A stretch of 64,000 bases of DNA from Bin87 sp965115825 (GTDB lineage Bacteria > Chloroflexota > Dehalococcoidia > Lucifugimonadales > UBA3495), in NCBI GenBank assembly GCA_965115825.1, contig OZ220464.1:1488001-1552000 (forward strand), given 5' to 3'. Made by a program: the position numbers and the translations under genes. The notes under the pieces are model-generated. The model was not told the origin of the DNA and ran no database searches. It worked only from the letters and a program-made list of their open reading frames with translations. This document shows positions 25,111 through 32,692 of the stretch, one piece after another. Numbering within the stretch: the stretch's first letter is position 1; every line of letters starts with the position of its first letter.

Positions 25111-25914
25111 CTAAAACTCCCGCAAAGAACGTCCCGTAAGGTCAAGAAATACGTCTTCCAGAGTCGCCATCCGTACCGCGCTCTCCCGCTGGAATCCCCG
25201 CGCCAGCAGGTCCTCAATCAGCGCTCCCGGCGTGTCCATCGTGATGATCCGCCCGGAGTCCATCACCGCCACCCGGTCGCACAGCTCTTCCGCCTCCTCC
25301 ATATAATGCGTAGTCAACACAATGGTGCGGCCCTGCTCTTTCCATCCCTTAATGGTCTCCCACATCAGATGCCGCGCCTGCGGATCCAGCCCGGTCGTCG
25401 GTTCGTCCAGAAATATCACCACCGGGTCGTTCACCAGCGCGGCCGCGATAGCGAACCGCTGCTTCTGCCCACCGGACAAAGTGCGAAACGACGCCGCGCG
25501 CCGCTCCCACAAGTCAACCACGTTGAGCAGCGGCTCCGGGTCAACCTTCATCCGGTAGATGCTCCCCAGCATTTTCAGAATCTCCTGCAGTTGCAGATGC
25601 TCAAAAAATGCGCTGCTCTGCAACTGCACCCCAATGACCTGCTTGACCGCCCGGGGATCCTTGGCAACGTCAATGCCCGCTATGGTGGCTCGACCGCTGT
25701 CCGCCGCGCGCATCCCCTCAATAATCTCAACCGTGGTGGTCTTCCCAGAGCCATTAGGCCCCAGCAAAGCGAATACCTCGCCCTTCGCCACCTGAAAAGA
25801 TACGCCGTCCACCGCCTGAACATCGCCGTACCGCTTCCGCAGCCCTTCCACGATAATGACAGGGACGTCGCCGCCCGCCGCCTGTTGATTGCTACCCGTT
25901 GTCATCACAGTCAA
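25111..25914 (-). CDS. ABC transporter ATP-binding protein (DrrA/CcmA type)
   Basis: A 267-residue ATPase. It shows Walker A LLGPNGSGKTTTVEI, Q-loop VQLQSSAFFEHLQ, signature LSGGQKQRFAIA, Walker B VVIFLDEPTTGLD and the switch His in VLTTHYMEEAEELC. The layout is that of daunorubicin-type (DrrA) exporters that pair with ABC-2 permeases. The C-terminal ~25 residues (ESAVRMATLEDVFLDLTGRSLREF) are the usual DrrA tail. The cargo is unknown. It is the first gene of a two-gene unit with the permease. Confidence 0.95.
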   Translation of the reverse strand: MTVMTTGSNQQAAGGDVPVIIVEGLRKRYGDVQAVDGVSFQVAKGEVFALLGPNGSGKTTTVEIIEGMRAADSGRATIAGIDVAKDPRAVKQVIGVQLQSSAFFEHLQLQEILKMLGSIYRMKVDPEPLLNVVDLWERRAASFRTLSGGQKQRFAIAAALVNDPVVIFLDEPTTGLDPQARHLMWETIKGWKEQGRTIVLTTHYMEEAEELCDRVAVMDSGRIITMDTPGALIEDLLARGFQRESAVRMATLEDVFLDLTGRSLREF

Positions 25915-26037
25915 ACCGACAACGATTATAACACTACGCCGCTCGACAAAACGGCCTCAATCACCCCAAGCGCCTGCAAAACGCTCTCTACCGCCACTTG
26001 CAGCTCAATGGCAAACGAGACTCGATACTCTGCCGCA

Positions 26038-26099
26038 TAGCAATCATCGGGCAAGGTAGGGCAATCTGATGACTGCCACGCCGTTTTGCAAGCGCCTCC
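26038..26099 (+). repeat. Left 62-bp inverted repeat flanking surface protein 1
   Basis: It begins TAGCAATCATCGG and ends CACGCCGTTTTGCAAG-C-GCCTCC. The same element, in the opposite orientation and of equal length, occurs at 30252-30313. The outer 13 bases and inner ~30 bases agree closely without gaps, while the middle ~20 differ. The pair brackets the gene and its leader. Confidence 0.7.
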
Positions 26100-26281
26100 A
26101 CCTCCGACAATCAATCCTCCCACCATCGCTTCCCCCTGCTCCCTCATGCAGCCCCTCTCGCACCGTCACGCCATCCCCTTGCCCGACACTCCGCCCCCAC
26201 TCCCCCGTAGTTCCGGCCAAAGCCCAAACCCGGCAACTCCATCCATTCTATCCTATCCATTCCACTCACCCTTGAAAAGAA

Positions 26282-26317
26282 GCGCCCCTCTCCCTCAGCA
26301 ACGAGGGAGAGGGGCGC
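26282..26317 (-). terminator. Intrinsic terminator of surface protein 1
   Basis: A perfect 15-bp stem (GCGCCCCTCTCCCTC and its complement) with a 6-base loop. On the minus strand it is followed by TTCTTTT. It lies 43 bases after the stop codon. Confidence 0.88.
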
Positions 26318-26359
26318 CGTTTCCCAACCATCGGGTAAGCGCAGCGGTTTGCCGCCAGC

Positions 26360-29300
26360 CTACCAGACCATCAAGTTCCAGCAGTTGCCGCCGGCGCTGC
26401 ACGTCAGGCTGCGGCTCTTGCCGCCGAGGGCTACGTCCTCAACGTCCTCGGTGACCAGAACCCAGTAGGGTTCGCCGGCCACCAGCTCCGTCAAGGTGTT
26501 CAGCTCCGCGAACTCCGGGCGGCTGTCGTAGAACAGCCACTCCTTGCCGATGCCGTCAAAGTAGAACACCGCCGCCAGACTGTCGCCCAGCGGAGCCAAG
26601 GCTTCGGCTACCGGCGTCTCCTGCCCCAAGGGGCCCTCAGACAGTATCGCCAGCTCGCCGATAGCCACGGTCTCTTCAACCTCCAGCAGCACGCTGTAGC
26701 GGCCTTCATCCAGACCTGGGCAGACGACGCCCTCCACGGTAACGGCGCCATCGCCGTCGGTGCTGGGCGCCCCGGTAGGCTTGACATCGCGCCCGCCGAT
26801 TTCCACCCGGTCGATGCGGGAATGCACCGGCAACCGCGATGCAGTCAGCATCACGCTGTCCCCAGGCTGGCACTCACCAGGCTCAATCGTGATGATGGAT
26901 GCCGGCACGGCGTACTCACCCAAGCGCACCAAGTCGCTGTACTTGGCCTCAATGCGGCTGGTGGACGGAATGCTAACCGCCCCGCTCACCTGATGCTCGA
27001 CGAACCAGCGGCCGGTTCCGTCAGCGTACTGGCTGTACTCCCGTTCCCGCTCACCATCGGTAACGGTGATGGTGATGGCATCAAGCCGAGTGCTGTCCGG
27101 GTTGTCCACCGGCCAGTTCTCGCCGGAGATGGTGACCACATCCCGAGGCCCGGCCACCGCCGGCGTAACCTTCACGTCAGGCTCCGGGATGGTAATGACC
27201 ACGCTGCCGGTGTAGCCGTTCTGGTCGACAACCTTGATGGTATGGGCTCCCGGCGTCAGCGCCGGGTTGGCGCCTCCACCAGACTCCGGCCAAATGGCTG
27301 CTGCGAAGACGCACCGCCCAGCGCTGGACACGGGAACCTCCCCATCGCTGTCCAACGAATCCGAGTGCACCTTCAAAGGCACCCCGTCCAGGGTGATACT
27401 CTCCGCCATAATGGCGTTGCCGGAACCGGAGCCGAAGCCCACGCAAGTCAGCGTAACCATCTCGTTGGGCCTGGCTGACGGCTGGCTCACGTTCAGCACC
27501 GCCGGCTGGATGGTCACCTTGGCGTCCTCAGACTTGTCGCCCCATTTAGCGTCAATCCGCACCGTTACGCCCAGCGACACCCCGTTGACGTCCGGCGGCA
27601 GGTCAAACGTCGCCGTCGCCGAACCGTCCTGGCCGATGCTGGTGGAAGACACATCGCCCGCGAACACCTCGCCGCCCAGCTTCAAATCCTTGAACCCGGC
27701 CCCAACAGTGGGGAAGTCCTGGGCGAAGACCGTTATTGTATCGCCCACCCGAGCCTCGGTAGGCGACACCCGAATGGACGGCAGCAGCTCAAAGTCCTCG
27801 TAGTCCGCGCCCGAGGTGCGGCCCTCGCCATCCGCCACACAGAGGAGGTTGTCGTTGCCCGGCTTGAAGGTCGGCGCCGTAACCTCAAAGGTAATGGCTG
27901 CCTTGTCGTCGCTGCCCACCGTAGCGGCAGCCAACTCGGTGCCAGCGTCAACGATGCCAACCTCGCATAGATGGCGGGCAAAAACCTTATCGCTGGCCGC
28001 CTTGTCTTTGCTCGCCACGGTGTAGGTCATCTCGGAGGGGTTGAGCGTGTAGTGGAAGCAGAACTCGTTGCCGGCGCCGGGGCCCATGGCTGCTTTCATC
28101 TTGTCGCAGTCCAGGGTTTCCCACCATTTAGCCACGGCGTAGCGGGCTGCCTTGCGCTGGTTGACGTAAGCGACGGCGGAAACCCCGTTGTTGAACCCGC
28201 TGGCGTTGACCGTCAGCTCGTCGCCACGCTCACCGTCCGCATCCGACAGCGATATCTTGGCCGACGTGCTGATGTACACGCCCTGCCGCTTCAGGATGGT
28301 GCGATTGCCGTCAGCGGTTTTGGCGCTCAGCTCCATCCCCTTATCCATCAGCCGCGTTATGCGGCCGGGGAGAGCGTCTTTGAAGCCCAGCACGTCGAAG
28401 GCGACGGTGTGGGTTCCCGCTTCGGAGGGGTTCTTGATGCCCGAACTGCCCAGGATGACCATGGTCAGATCCTGGTTGGTGCCTAACCCGTTGGGGCCTT
28501 CGCAGGCGTCCGAATCGCCGGTGCACATATCGGGGATGCGGACGGTAATGCTGACGTCGTCCTTGTCATCGTCAAAGTAAGAGTCGGTGTCAATCTCTGG
28601 GGCTTCAGTGGCGTACACCGGGGCACCGTTGCCCGTGGCGACGGTGTCTGGCGAGTTGGCGACGAAGTAGATTGAGCTGGCCGGGATGGCATCGGGAACC
28701 TGGAAATCGTCTTCCAGGAACAGCACGACGCGGGAGCCTACCGGCAGAGGAGCCTCCAGGTTGGTAAGTTTCACCGTGAGTTCGGGCGCGCCGCCCGATG
28801 TGGTGCTGTCCGACTCAATCGTGCCTGGGAATCTGGTGTCGGTAATGTCCCTCGCCGCATCCTTGTCGATCCGGATGGTCACATCCGAAAATGGGCCGGT
28901 GCCGGCGGCGTTGTTGGCCGCCACCGAGAACTTCCACCAAAGGTTGTGTTCGCTCCTTCCGGTTCTAGGACCACCGTCGAAGCCCACGCCTGAGAATTGA
29001 GTCGGATAATTCGGGTGCAAATTGTTCTTCCAAGTGCCTAAGTTCCAAACCTCGGTCAGGGAGCCGATGGTAGCGGCCGTTCCGCCAACCCAGTTCTTAA
29101 GGTGGTAGGAGGTAACCGGGCTGCCCCCGTCATCCGCCGGCAAATCCCACCAAGCCTGGATGTAAACCGCGGGCGTATTGACAGTGGCTTGGCCGTCTAC
29201 AGTGGTGCCGCGCGCCAGATTTTCCTCGGCGCTCATCCACCATAATTGTTTCACCTTGAAATTCTGAATTTTGCCGGGCACGGTTGCCGCCGGGGTTGCC

Positions 29301-29776
29301 GTTGCCGAAGTACTCCAGGGGCCGAAAGTGCTGGCGCAGGTTACGCGCACCTGCACTTCGTAGGCGGAGCCGTTGGTGAGGCCGGTAATCTGCGCCGCGC
29401 CGGAAAGGTTGCGCTGGTTGACCGTAATCTCTCCGGTAAAGGCCGTGAAGTCGCCGGAGGTTCCCTGCCGGTATTGAATATCAAAGCCGGTGTATTCCGG
29501 GCTGCCGTTGGTGGCGGCGGCGGATCCGCCATCCGCAGCAGCGGGGAGCATTACGGCCAGGGCCGTGTTTTTGGCCGTCAGGGTAGGGGCAGCCGGCCCA
29601 GTAGTGGGGATGGTCAGGAAGCCGGTTCCGCCCTCGGCGCAGGCGCCTTCCTGAGCGCTGGCCGGGCCGGGGTCAGGTAGAGCCAAGAGGCTGCAGAGCG
29701 CCAGCGCGCCCACCACCGCCAAAGCCGCCACGGCCCACGGTGCCGACCATTTGAATCTCTTCACTTTCGCTTTCAT
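26360..29776 (-). CDS. Giant secreted/surface protein 1 (Fn3-like head, IPT/TIG-like repeats)
   Basis: A 1138-residue exported protein. A signal peptide covers about residues 1-41 (basic MKAKVKRFKW, hydrophobic AVAALAVVGALALCSLLALP, then PASAQ). Residues ~50-165 form a fibronectin-III-like domain (NGSPEYTGFDIQYRQGTSG ... ITGLTNGSAYEVQVRV) and a second Fn3-like unit follows (PADDGGSPVTSYHLKNW). The remaining part repeats IPT/TIG-like beta sandwiches (RVSPTEARVGDTITVFAQDF, GPRDVVTISGENWPVD). The last ~90 residues, ending SLTCSAGGNCWNLMVW, are shared with the other two paralogues and may be an anchoring domain. The ATG at 29776 has GAGGAG upstream. Its C-terminal ~385 residues nearly match surface protein 3. 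Confidence 0.88.
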   Translation of the reverse strand: MKAKVKRFKWSAPWAVAALAVVGALALCSLLALPDPGPASAQEGACAEGGTGFLTIPTTGPAAPTLTAKNTALAVMLPAAADGGSAAATNGSPEYTGFDIQYRQGTSGDFTAFTGEITVNQRNLSGAAQITGLTNGSAYEVQVRVTCASTFGPWSTSATATPAATVPGKIQNFKVKQLWWMSAEENLARGTTVDGQATVNTPAVYIQAWWDLPADDGGSPVTSYHLKNWVGGTAATIGSLTEVWNLGTWKNNLHPNYPTQFSGVGFDGGPRTGRSEHNLWWKFSVAANNAAGTGPFSDVTIRIDKDAARDITDTRFPGTIESDSTTSGGAPELTVKLTNLEAPLPVGSRVVLFLEDDFQVPDAIPASSIYFVANSPDTVATGNGAPVYATEAPEIDTDSYFDDDKDDVSITVRIPDMCTGDSDACEGPNGLGTNQDLTMVILGSSGIKNPSEAGTHTVAFDVLGFKDALPGRITRLMDKGMELSAKTADGNRTILKRQGVYISTSAKISLSDADGERGDELTVNASGFNNGVSAVAYVNQRKAARYAVAKWWETLDCDKMKAAMGPGAGNEFCFHYTLNPSEMTYTVASKDKAASDKVFARHLCEVGIVDAGTELAAATVGSDDKAAITFEVTAPTFKPGNDNLLCVADGEGRTSGADYEDFELLPSIRVSPTEARVGDTITVFAQDFPTVGAGFKDLKLGGEVFAGDVSSTSIGQDGSATATFDLPPDVNGVSLGVTVRIDAKWGDKSEDAKVTIQPAVLNVSQPSARPNEMVTLTCVGFGSGSGNAIMAESITLDGVPLKVHSDSLDSDGEVPVSSAGRCVFAAAIWPESGGGANPALTPGAHTIKVVDQNGYTGSVVITIPEPDVKVTPAVAGPRDVVTISGENWPVDNPDSTRLDAITITVTDGEREREYSQYADGTGRWFVEHQVSGAVSIPSTSRIEAKYSDLVRLGEYAVPASIITIEPGECQPGDSVMLTASRLPVHSRIDRVEIGGRDVKPTGAPSTDGDGAVTVEGVVCPGLDEGRYSVLLEVEETVAIGELAILSEGPLGQETPVAEALAPLGDSLAAVFYFDGIGKEWLFYDSRPEFAELNTLTELVAGEPYWVLVTEDVEDVALGGKSRSLTCSAGGNCWNLMVW

Positions 29777-29898
29777 CTGACAGAATCTCCTCGCGGGATT
29801 GTCGTTTGCAGGTTGCTAATTCAATGCCTCTCACCATCATTCACCCATTCCCGCGCCAGCAAAGCCGGCGTCTAGGCGGAACGGCGGAAGGCTTACGG

Positions 29899-29959
29899 GA
29901 CGGAAACGCAACAAGCCGGCATCGGCTCAAAACGAGCCGGCCGGCTACCGGATTCCGTC
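29899..29959 (-). ncRNA. Conserved leader hairpin (copy 1)
   Basis: In the transcribed minus strand GACGGAA pairs with UUCCGUC across the element, and inside it GCCGGC-CGGCUC, loop GUUUU, GAGCCG-AU-GCCGGC form a long stem. The copy at 59049-59108 keeps every paired base and differs only in the loop and one internal loop. It begins inside the stop codon of the leader ORF and ends about 120 bases before the surface protein ATG. Confidence 0.6.
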
Positions 29960-29978
29960 AGCTGGACAGATGCTTCAA
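29958..29978 (-). CDS. Six-residue leader ORF (copy 1)
   Basis: TTG start, then KHLSS and TGA. A perfect AAGGAGG Shine-Dalgarno (29985-29991) lies 6 bases upstream. The copy ahead of surface protein 3 keeps the start, the length and the stop but encodes KYLYS. The TGA overlaps the first bases of the leader hairpin, suggesting that a ribosome at the stop would block or shape it. Confidence 0.45.
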   Translation of the reverse strand: MKHLSS

Positions 29979-29994
29979 CGCGCGCCTCCTTCCT

Positions 29995-30074
29995 TGTCTG
30001 TGGCGCGCGCTGTCTGTGGCGCGCGCTGTCTGTGGCGCGCGCTGTCTGTGGCGCGCGCTGTCTGTGGCGCGCGC
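29995..30074 (-). repeat. Five tandem 16-bp repeats in the surface protein 1 leader
   Basis: Five exact copies of TGTCTGTGGCGCGCGC (plus strand), followed by a partial TGTCTG. The array starts about 10 bases after the -10 box on the minus strand, so it lies at the 5' end of the transcript. The GCGCGCGC core is self-complementary. Surface protein 3 has the same array, also with five copies. Confidence 0.95.
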
Positions 30075-30085
30075 TGTCTGTCTAC

Positions 30086-30091
30086 ATTATA
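30086..30091 (-). promoter_or_regulatory. Extended -10 promoter of surface protein 1
   Basis: On the minus strand TGGTATAAT fits the extended -10 pattern TGnTATAAT; there is no good -35. AAGTATGnTATAATnTAGAC is conserved in the surface protein 3 copy, supporting a shared promoter. Confidence 0.7.
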
Positions 30092-30251
30092 CCATACTTC
30101 GCAATACCTCGGTACCGACGCAACCGCCCGCTTCCGTCCGATTTTTGCGGAGTTTGGAATGGCAGGGCGCAATGGGGGTTGGATGGACGGTTGGGGTCAG
30201 AGGCAATCACGGAGCGAAACGGATTGTTTCGTCGCAGGCCGGTTTCCTGAC

Positions 30252-30313
30252 GGAGGCCCTTGCAAAACGGCGTGACAATCATCGGGCCTGGCCCGTCAAG
30301 CCGATGATTGCTA
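30252..30313 (-). repeat. Right 62-bp inverted repeat flanking surface protein 1
   Basis: Reverse-complement counterpart of 26038-26099. Read on the minus strand it starts TAGCAATCATCGG and ends CACGCCGTTTTGCAAG-G-GCCTCC. No target-site duplication is visible next to either copy. Confidence 0.7.
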
Positions 30314-30459
30314 TACAGCAGAACACCGGGCGTCGTATGCCGTTGAGGCGCAAGCGGCGAAAGGGAGCGTTTTACAAGTGCGTCTATAATAGCCCCAACA
30401 GTCAGTCAATTCGCAATCCATCCGTCCGTCTCCAACCCGTCCGCCCCCGGAGTGCCTTT

Positions 30460-31626
30460 ATGCCTGCCGACCTGGTCTCCGCCGCCGAAAGCCTGATTCC
30501 CGAAATTCACGTCAAATTGGCCCGCATGGACGCCGAGTGCCAACTGCCGCCCGAACTGGCCGCCAAAATGGCCCGGCACAACCTCTTCGGCCTTTACGTT
30601 CCCAAAGCCCTCGGCGGCCCGGAGCTTGACCCCCTTACCGCTTTTCGCGTGGTGGAAACCGTCGGCCGGGCCGATGGTTCTGCCGGCTGGTGCGTCTTCA
30701 ACGGCAGCGCCATCACCGCCGCCATCGCGCGACTGTCGCCGGCCGCCGCCCGGGAACTCTTCGGCGACCCGCCGGCAATCCTGGGCTCCGGTTCCGCCCG
30801 GCCCGAAGGCACCGCCACCGTCGCCGGCGACGGCTACCTCATCAACGGACGGTGGAACTACCTCAGCGGCATCGACCACTCCACCGCCCTGTTCCTCAAC
30901 TGCCGGCTGCTGGACGCCAATGGCGCGCCGATGCTGAACGACGACGGCAGCCCGCAAACTCGCGTCGCCGTCGTCCCGGTGGCATCCGGAACCGTGATTA
31001 ACACCTGGACTACCCTGGGGATGCGCGCCACCGCCAGCAATGATTGCGAGTTCCGCAACGTTTTCGTGCCGGCCCATCACACCTATGCCCGCGGAGACGC
31101 CGCCTGCTACGACGGCCCCCTCTACCATCCGCCGCAGAACGCCATCCTCATCAGCTGGACGCTGGCCGCCGCCAACGCCCTGGGTATGGCCCGCGGCGCG
31201 TTGGACGCTTTTCACGCCTTGGCAACCGGCGCCGCCACGACCAACTCGCCGACGCTGCTGCGGGATCGCGGCTACGTCCAGGCGGCAGTCGGCGAATGTG
31301 AGGCCATCCACGACGCAGCCCGTACTTTCGTCCTCGACGCCGTGGGCGCCATGTGGGAAGCCCAAGTGAACGAGCTGCCTGGCCTAGCCGACTACGCCTT
31401 GCGGGCCCGTTTGGCTATCACCCACGCCATCCGCCGCTCCGTGGATGTGGCGGACAAGCTGTTCAACGTCGCCGGAACCCACGCCATTCACCGCTCCGTA
31501 GGGCTGGAGCGTTTCTTCCGTGACCTGCATGTCAGCGGGCAGCACGTCTCCGGCCTGCCCGTCAACTACGAGTACGCCGGCCAGGTACTCATGGGCGCCA
31601 ACATCGCCCCGTCTCTCTACACCTGA
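30460..31626 (+). CDS. Acyl-CoA dehydrogenase-fold flavoprotein (HsaA/IacA-like monooxygenase)
   Basis: A 388-residue flavoenzyme of the acyl-CoA dehydrogenase fold, closest in layout to the two-component flavin monooxygenase/C-terminal DH-2 group. Marks are FGLYVPKALGGPELDPLTAFRVVE near the start, SAGWCVFNGSAITAAI, GTATVAGDGYLINGRWNY, NTWTTLGMRATASNDCEF and a C-terminal VAGTHAIHRSVGLERFFRDLHVSGQH. The true substrate is unknown. The ATG at 30460 has GGAG 7 bases upstream; the frame is open as far as 29806 but that part reads through the repeats and is not protein-like. No reductase partner is adjacent. Confidence 0.87.
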   Translation: MPADLVSAAESLIPEIHVKLARMDAECQLPPELAAKMARHNLFGLYVPKALGGPELDPLTAFRVVETVGRADGSAGWCVFNGSAITAAIARLSPAAARELFGDPPAILGSGSARPEGTATVAGDGYLINGRWNYLSGIDHSTALFLNCRLLDANGAPMLNDDGSPQTRVAVVPVASGTVINTWTTLGMRATASNDCEFRNVFVPAHHTYARGDAACYDGPLYHPPQNAILISWTLAAANALGMARGALDAFHALATGAATTNSPTLLRDRGYVQAAVGECEAIHDAARTFVLDAVGAMWEAQVNELPGLADYALRARLAITHAIRRSVDVADKLFNVAGTHAIHRSVGLERFFRDLHVSGQHVSGLPVNYEYAGQVLMGANIAPSLYT

Positions 31627-31640
31627 TACTTAGGCCAAGG

Positions 31641-32315
31641 TCACGCCGGGAAAACCTTCCGATAAATCCCCGGCGAGCCCGGCGCGTGCTCCATATGCGG
31701 GCGCGCCTCATGCGTCCAGACCGGCGTTTCTATCCGGCTCCAGTTCTGCCAGGCTGCGCTTTCCGCCACCGCCATGGATTCCATCTCGTGCACCGTGCAG
31801 TACTTCGGCTCGCCCATCATCGCCTGGAACCGCCGCGCGCGGATGTAGCCGGGTATGTCCGCGCACATTGGCAGCCGCTCGTTGTTATAGGCGTCGTTCC
31901 ACGCCTCTTCCAGATGCTCCGGGATCGACATCCGACCCACCAGCAGCAGCGGAGACATACCCGCCTGCGCCGTCTCATCAGGCAGCTCCGCAGGATGCAC
32001 CCGCCGGTACAGGTTCCGGATGTACTCCGTCCCGATTACGCTGGGCGACATACGCTGCGACCATTCCGTCGGTTCGCGCAGCCACTTCTGCCACTCCTCC
32101 GAGTGCCAGGCTTCATAGGATGCCAGCTCGTACACCGCCAGGTATCTGGGCCCGCCCTGCGCCGCCTCATAACGGGCCGCATCCAGCACGCCCGGAATAG
32201 ACCGGCGTTCCGGGATGTGCTCCTCGTTGTACCAGCGGTTGTATTCTTCATCGTGTTCCGGGGCTACGTCGCTGAATACCAGCAGCAGCCCGTCGCCCTT
32301 CCTTTTCGCCGCCAT
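31641..32315 (-). CDS. EthD-like tandem dimeric alpha/beta-barrel protein
   Basis: A 224-residue protein with two similar halves, each a ferredoxin-like barrel of the EthD/DUF4286 sort. Half one has LLLVFSDVAPEHDEEYNRWYNEEHIPE and AARYEAAQGGPRYLAVYEL; half two has LLLVGRMSIPEHLEEAWNDAYNNE and ARRFQAMMGEPKYCTVHEM. The NRWYNEEHIPE motif is a mark of the family. A tandem repeat makes a built-in dimer. It is convergent with the flavoenzyme (15 bases between stops), and a role in the same degradation path is possible. Confidence 0.78.
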   Translation of the reverse strand: MAAKRKGDGLLLVFSDVAPEHDEEYNRWYNEEHIPERRSIPGVLDAARYEAAQGGPRYLAVYELASYEAWHSEEWQKWLREPTEWSQRMSPSVIGTEYIRNLYRRVHPAELPDETAQAGMSPLLLVGRMSIPEHLEEAWNDAYNNERLPMCADIPGYIRARRFQAMMGEPKYCTVHEMESMAVAESAAWQNWSRIETPVWTHEARPHMEHAPGSPGIYRKVFPA

Positions 32316-32692
32316 CAGTCCCTCGTTCCGGTGTCAAATCCGGTATCAGATTGTACTGCCGCCGAGTATATCACGCCCTCTCACGCATACCCGGCTTCGC
32401 TCCAAGCGATGCTGAAAAGGCCGCCGCCCTCACACCCTCACCTACGCATTCCAAATTCTCCCCACATCACCCTCTCCCCACATCAACGTCCCGGCTTTTG
32501 CTGGAACTCATGTCTCCGTCCATTAATGACGTCAGCCCATTTGACGACCGCAAGCCCTTGCTCCGGCCCACCAACGTCTGCGCCTGAATCCGCTCCGTGA
32601 TTTTGTCCCCCCATTTTGACAGTCCGGGCGGTTCGGGGTAGCATAGCCGCGCGCTTTATCCTCGCTTAAATAGCCCCATCGGGAGATACGCT
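32316..32692. other. Intergenic region with degenerate palindromic repeat
   Basis: Divergent gap between the alpha/beta-barrel gene and the PEPCK-like gene. It holds a worn copy of the palindromic repeat around 32485-32515 and the promoter at 32616-32644. No gene is evident. Confidence 0.5.
32616..32644 (+). promoter_or_regulatory. Sigma-70-type promoter for the PEPCK-like/malate synthase unit
   Basis: TTGACA (-35) and TAGCAT (-10) with a 17-base spacer, ending 48 bases before the TTG start at 32693. Confidence 0.75.

Larger units (their letters stand above)
25915..26359. other. Intergenic region
   Basis: About 445 bases between the ABC ATPase start and the surface protein 1 stop codon. It contains the left 62-bp inverted repeat (26038-26099), C-rich simple sequence, and the terminator of surface protein 1. 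A 73-codon minus-strand open frame (25926-26147) shows no family features and is probably not a gene. Confidence 0.5.

Noticed and set aside
25926..26147. 73-codon minus-strand frame after the ABC exporter
   Set aside because: No ribosome binding site or family features, and it overlaps the left inverted repeat.
29995..30074. CRISPR-like array
   Set aside because: The 16-bp units are directly adjacent with no spacers and no cas genes are nearby; it is a simple tandem repeat.
26038..30313. Insertion sequence made by the inverted repeats
   Set aside because: No transposase or target duplication; kept only as a flanking-repeat finding.
29806..30459. Long plus-strand open frame running through the 16-bp repeats into the flavoenzyme gene
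   Set aside because: The repeats give a meaningless WRALSVARAV peptide, and the flavoenzyme has a good start with a ribosome binding site at 30460. The stretch is the leader of the opposite-strand surface gene.
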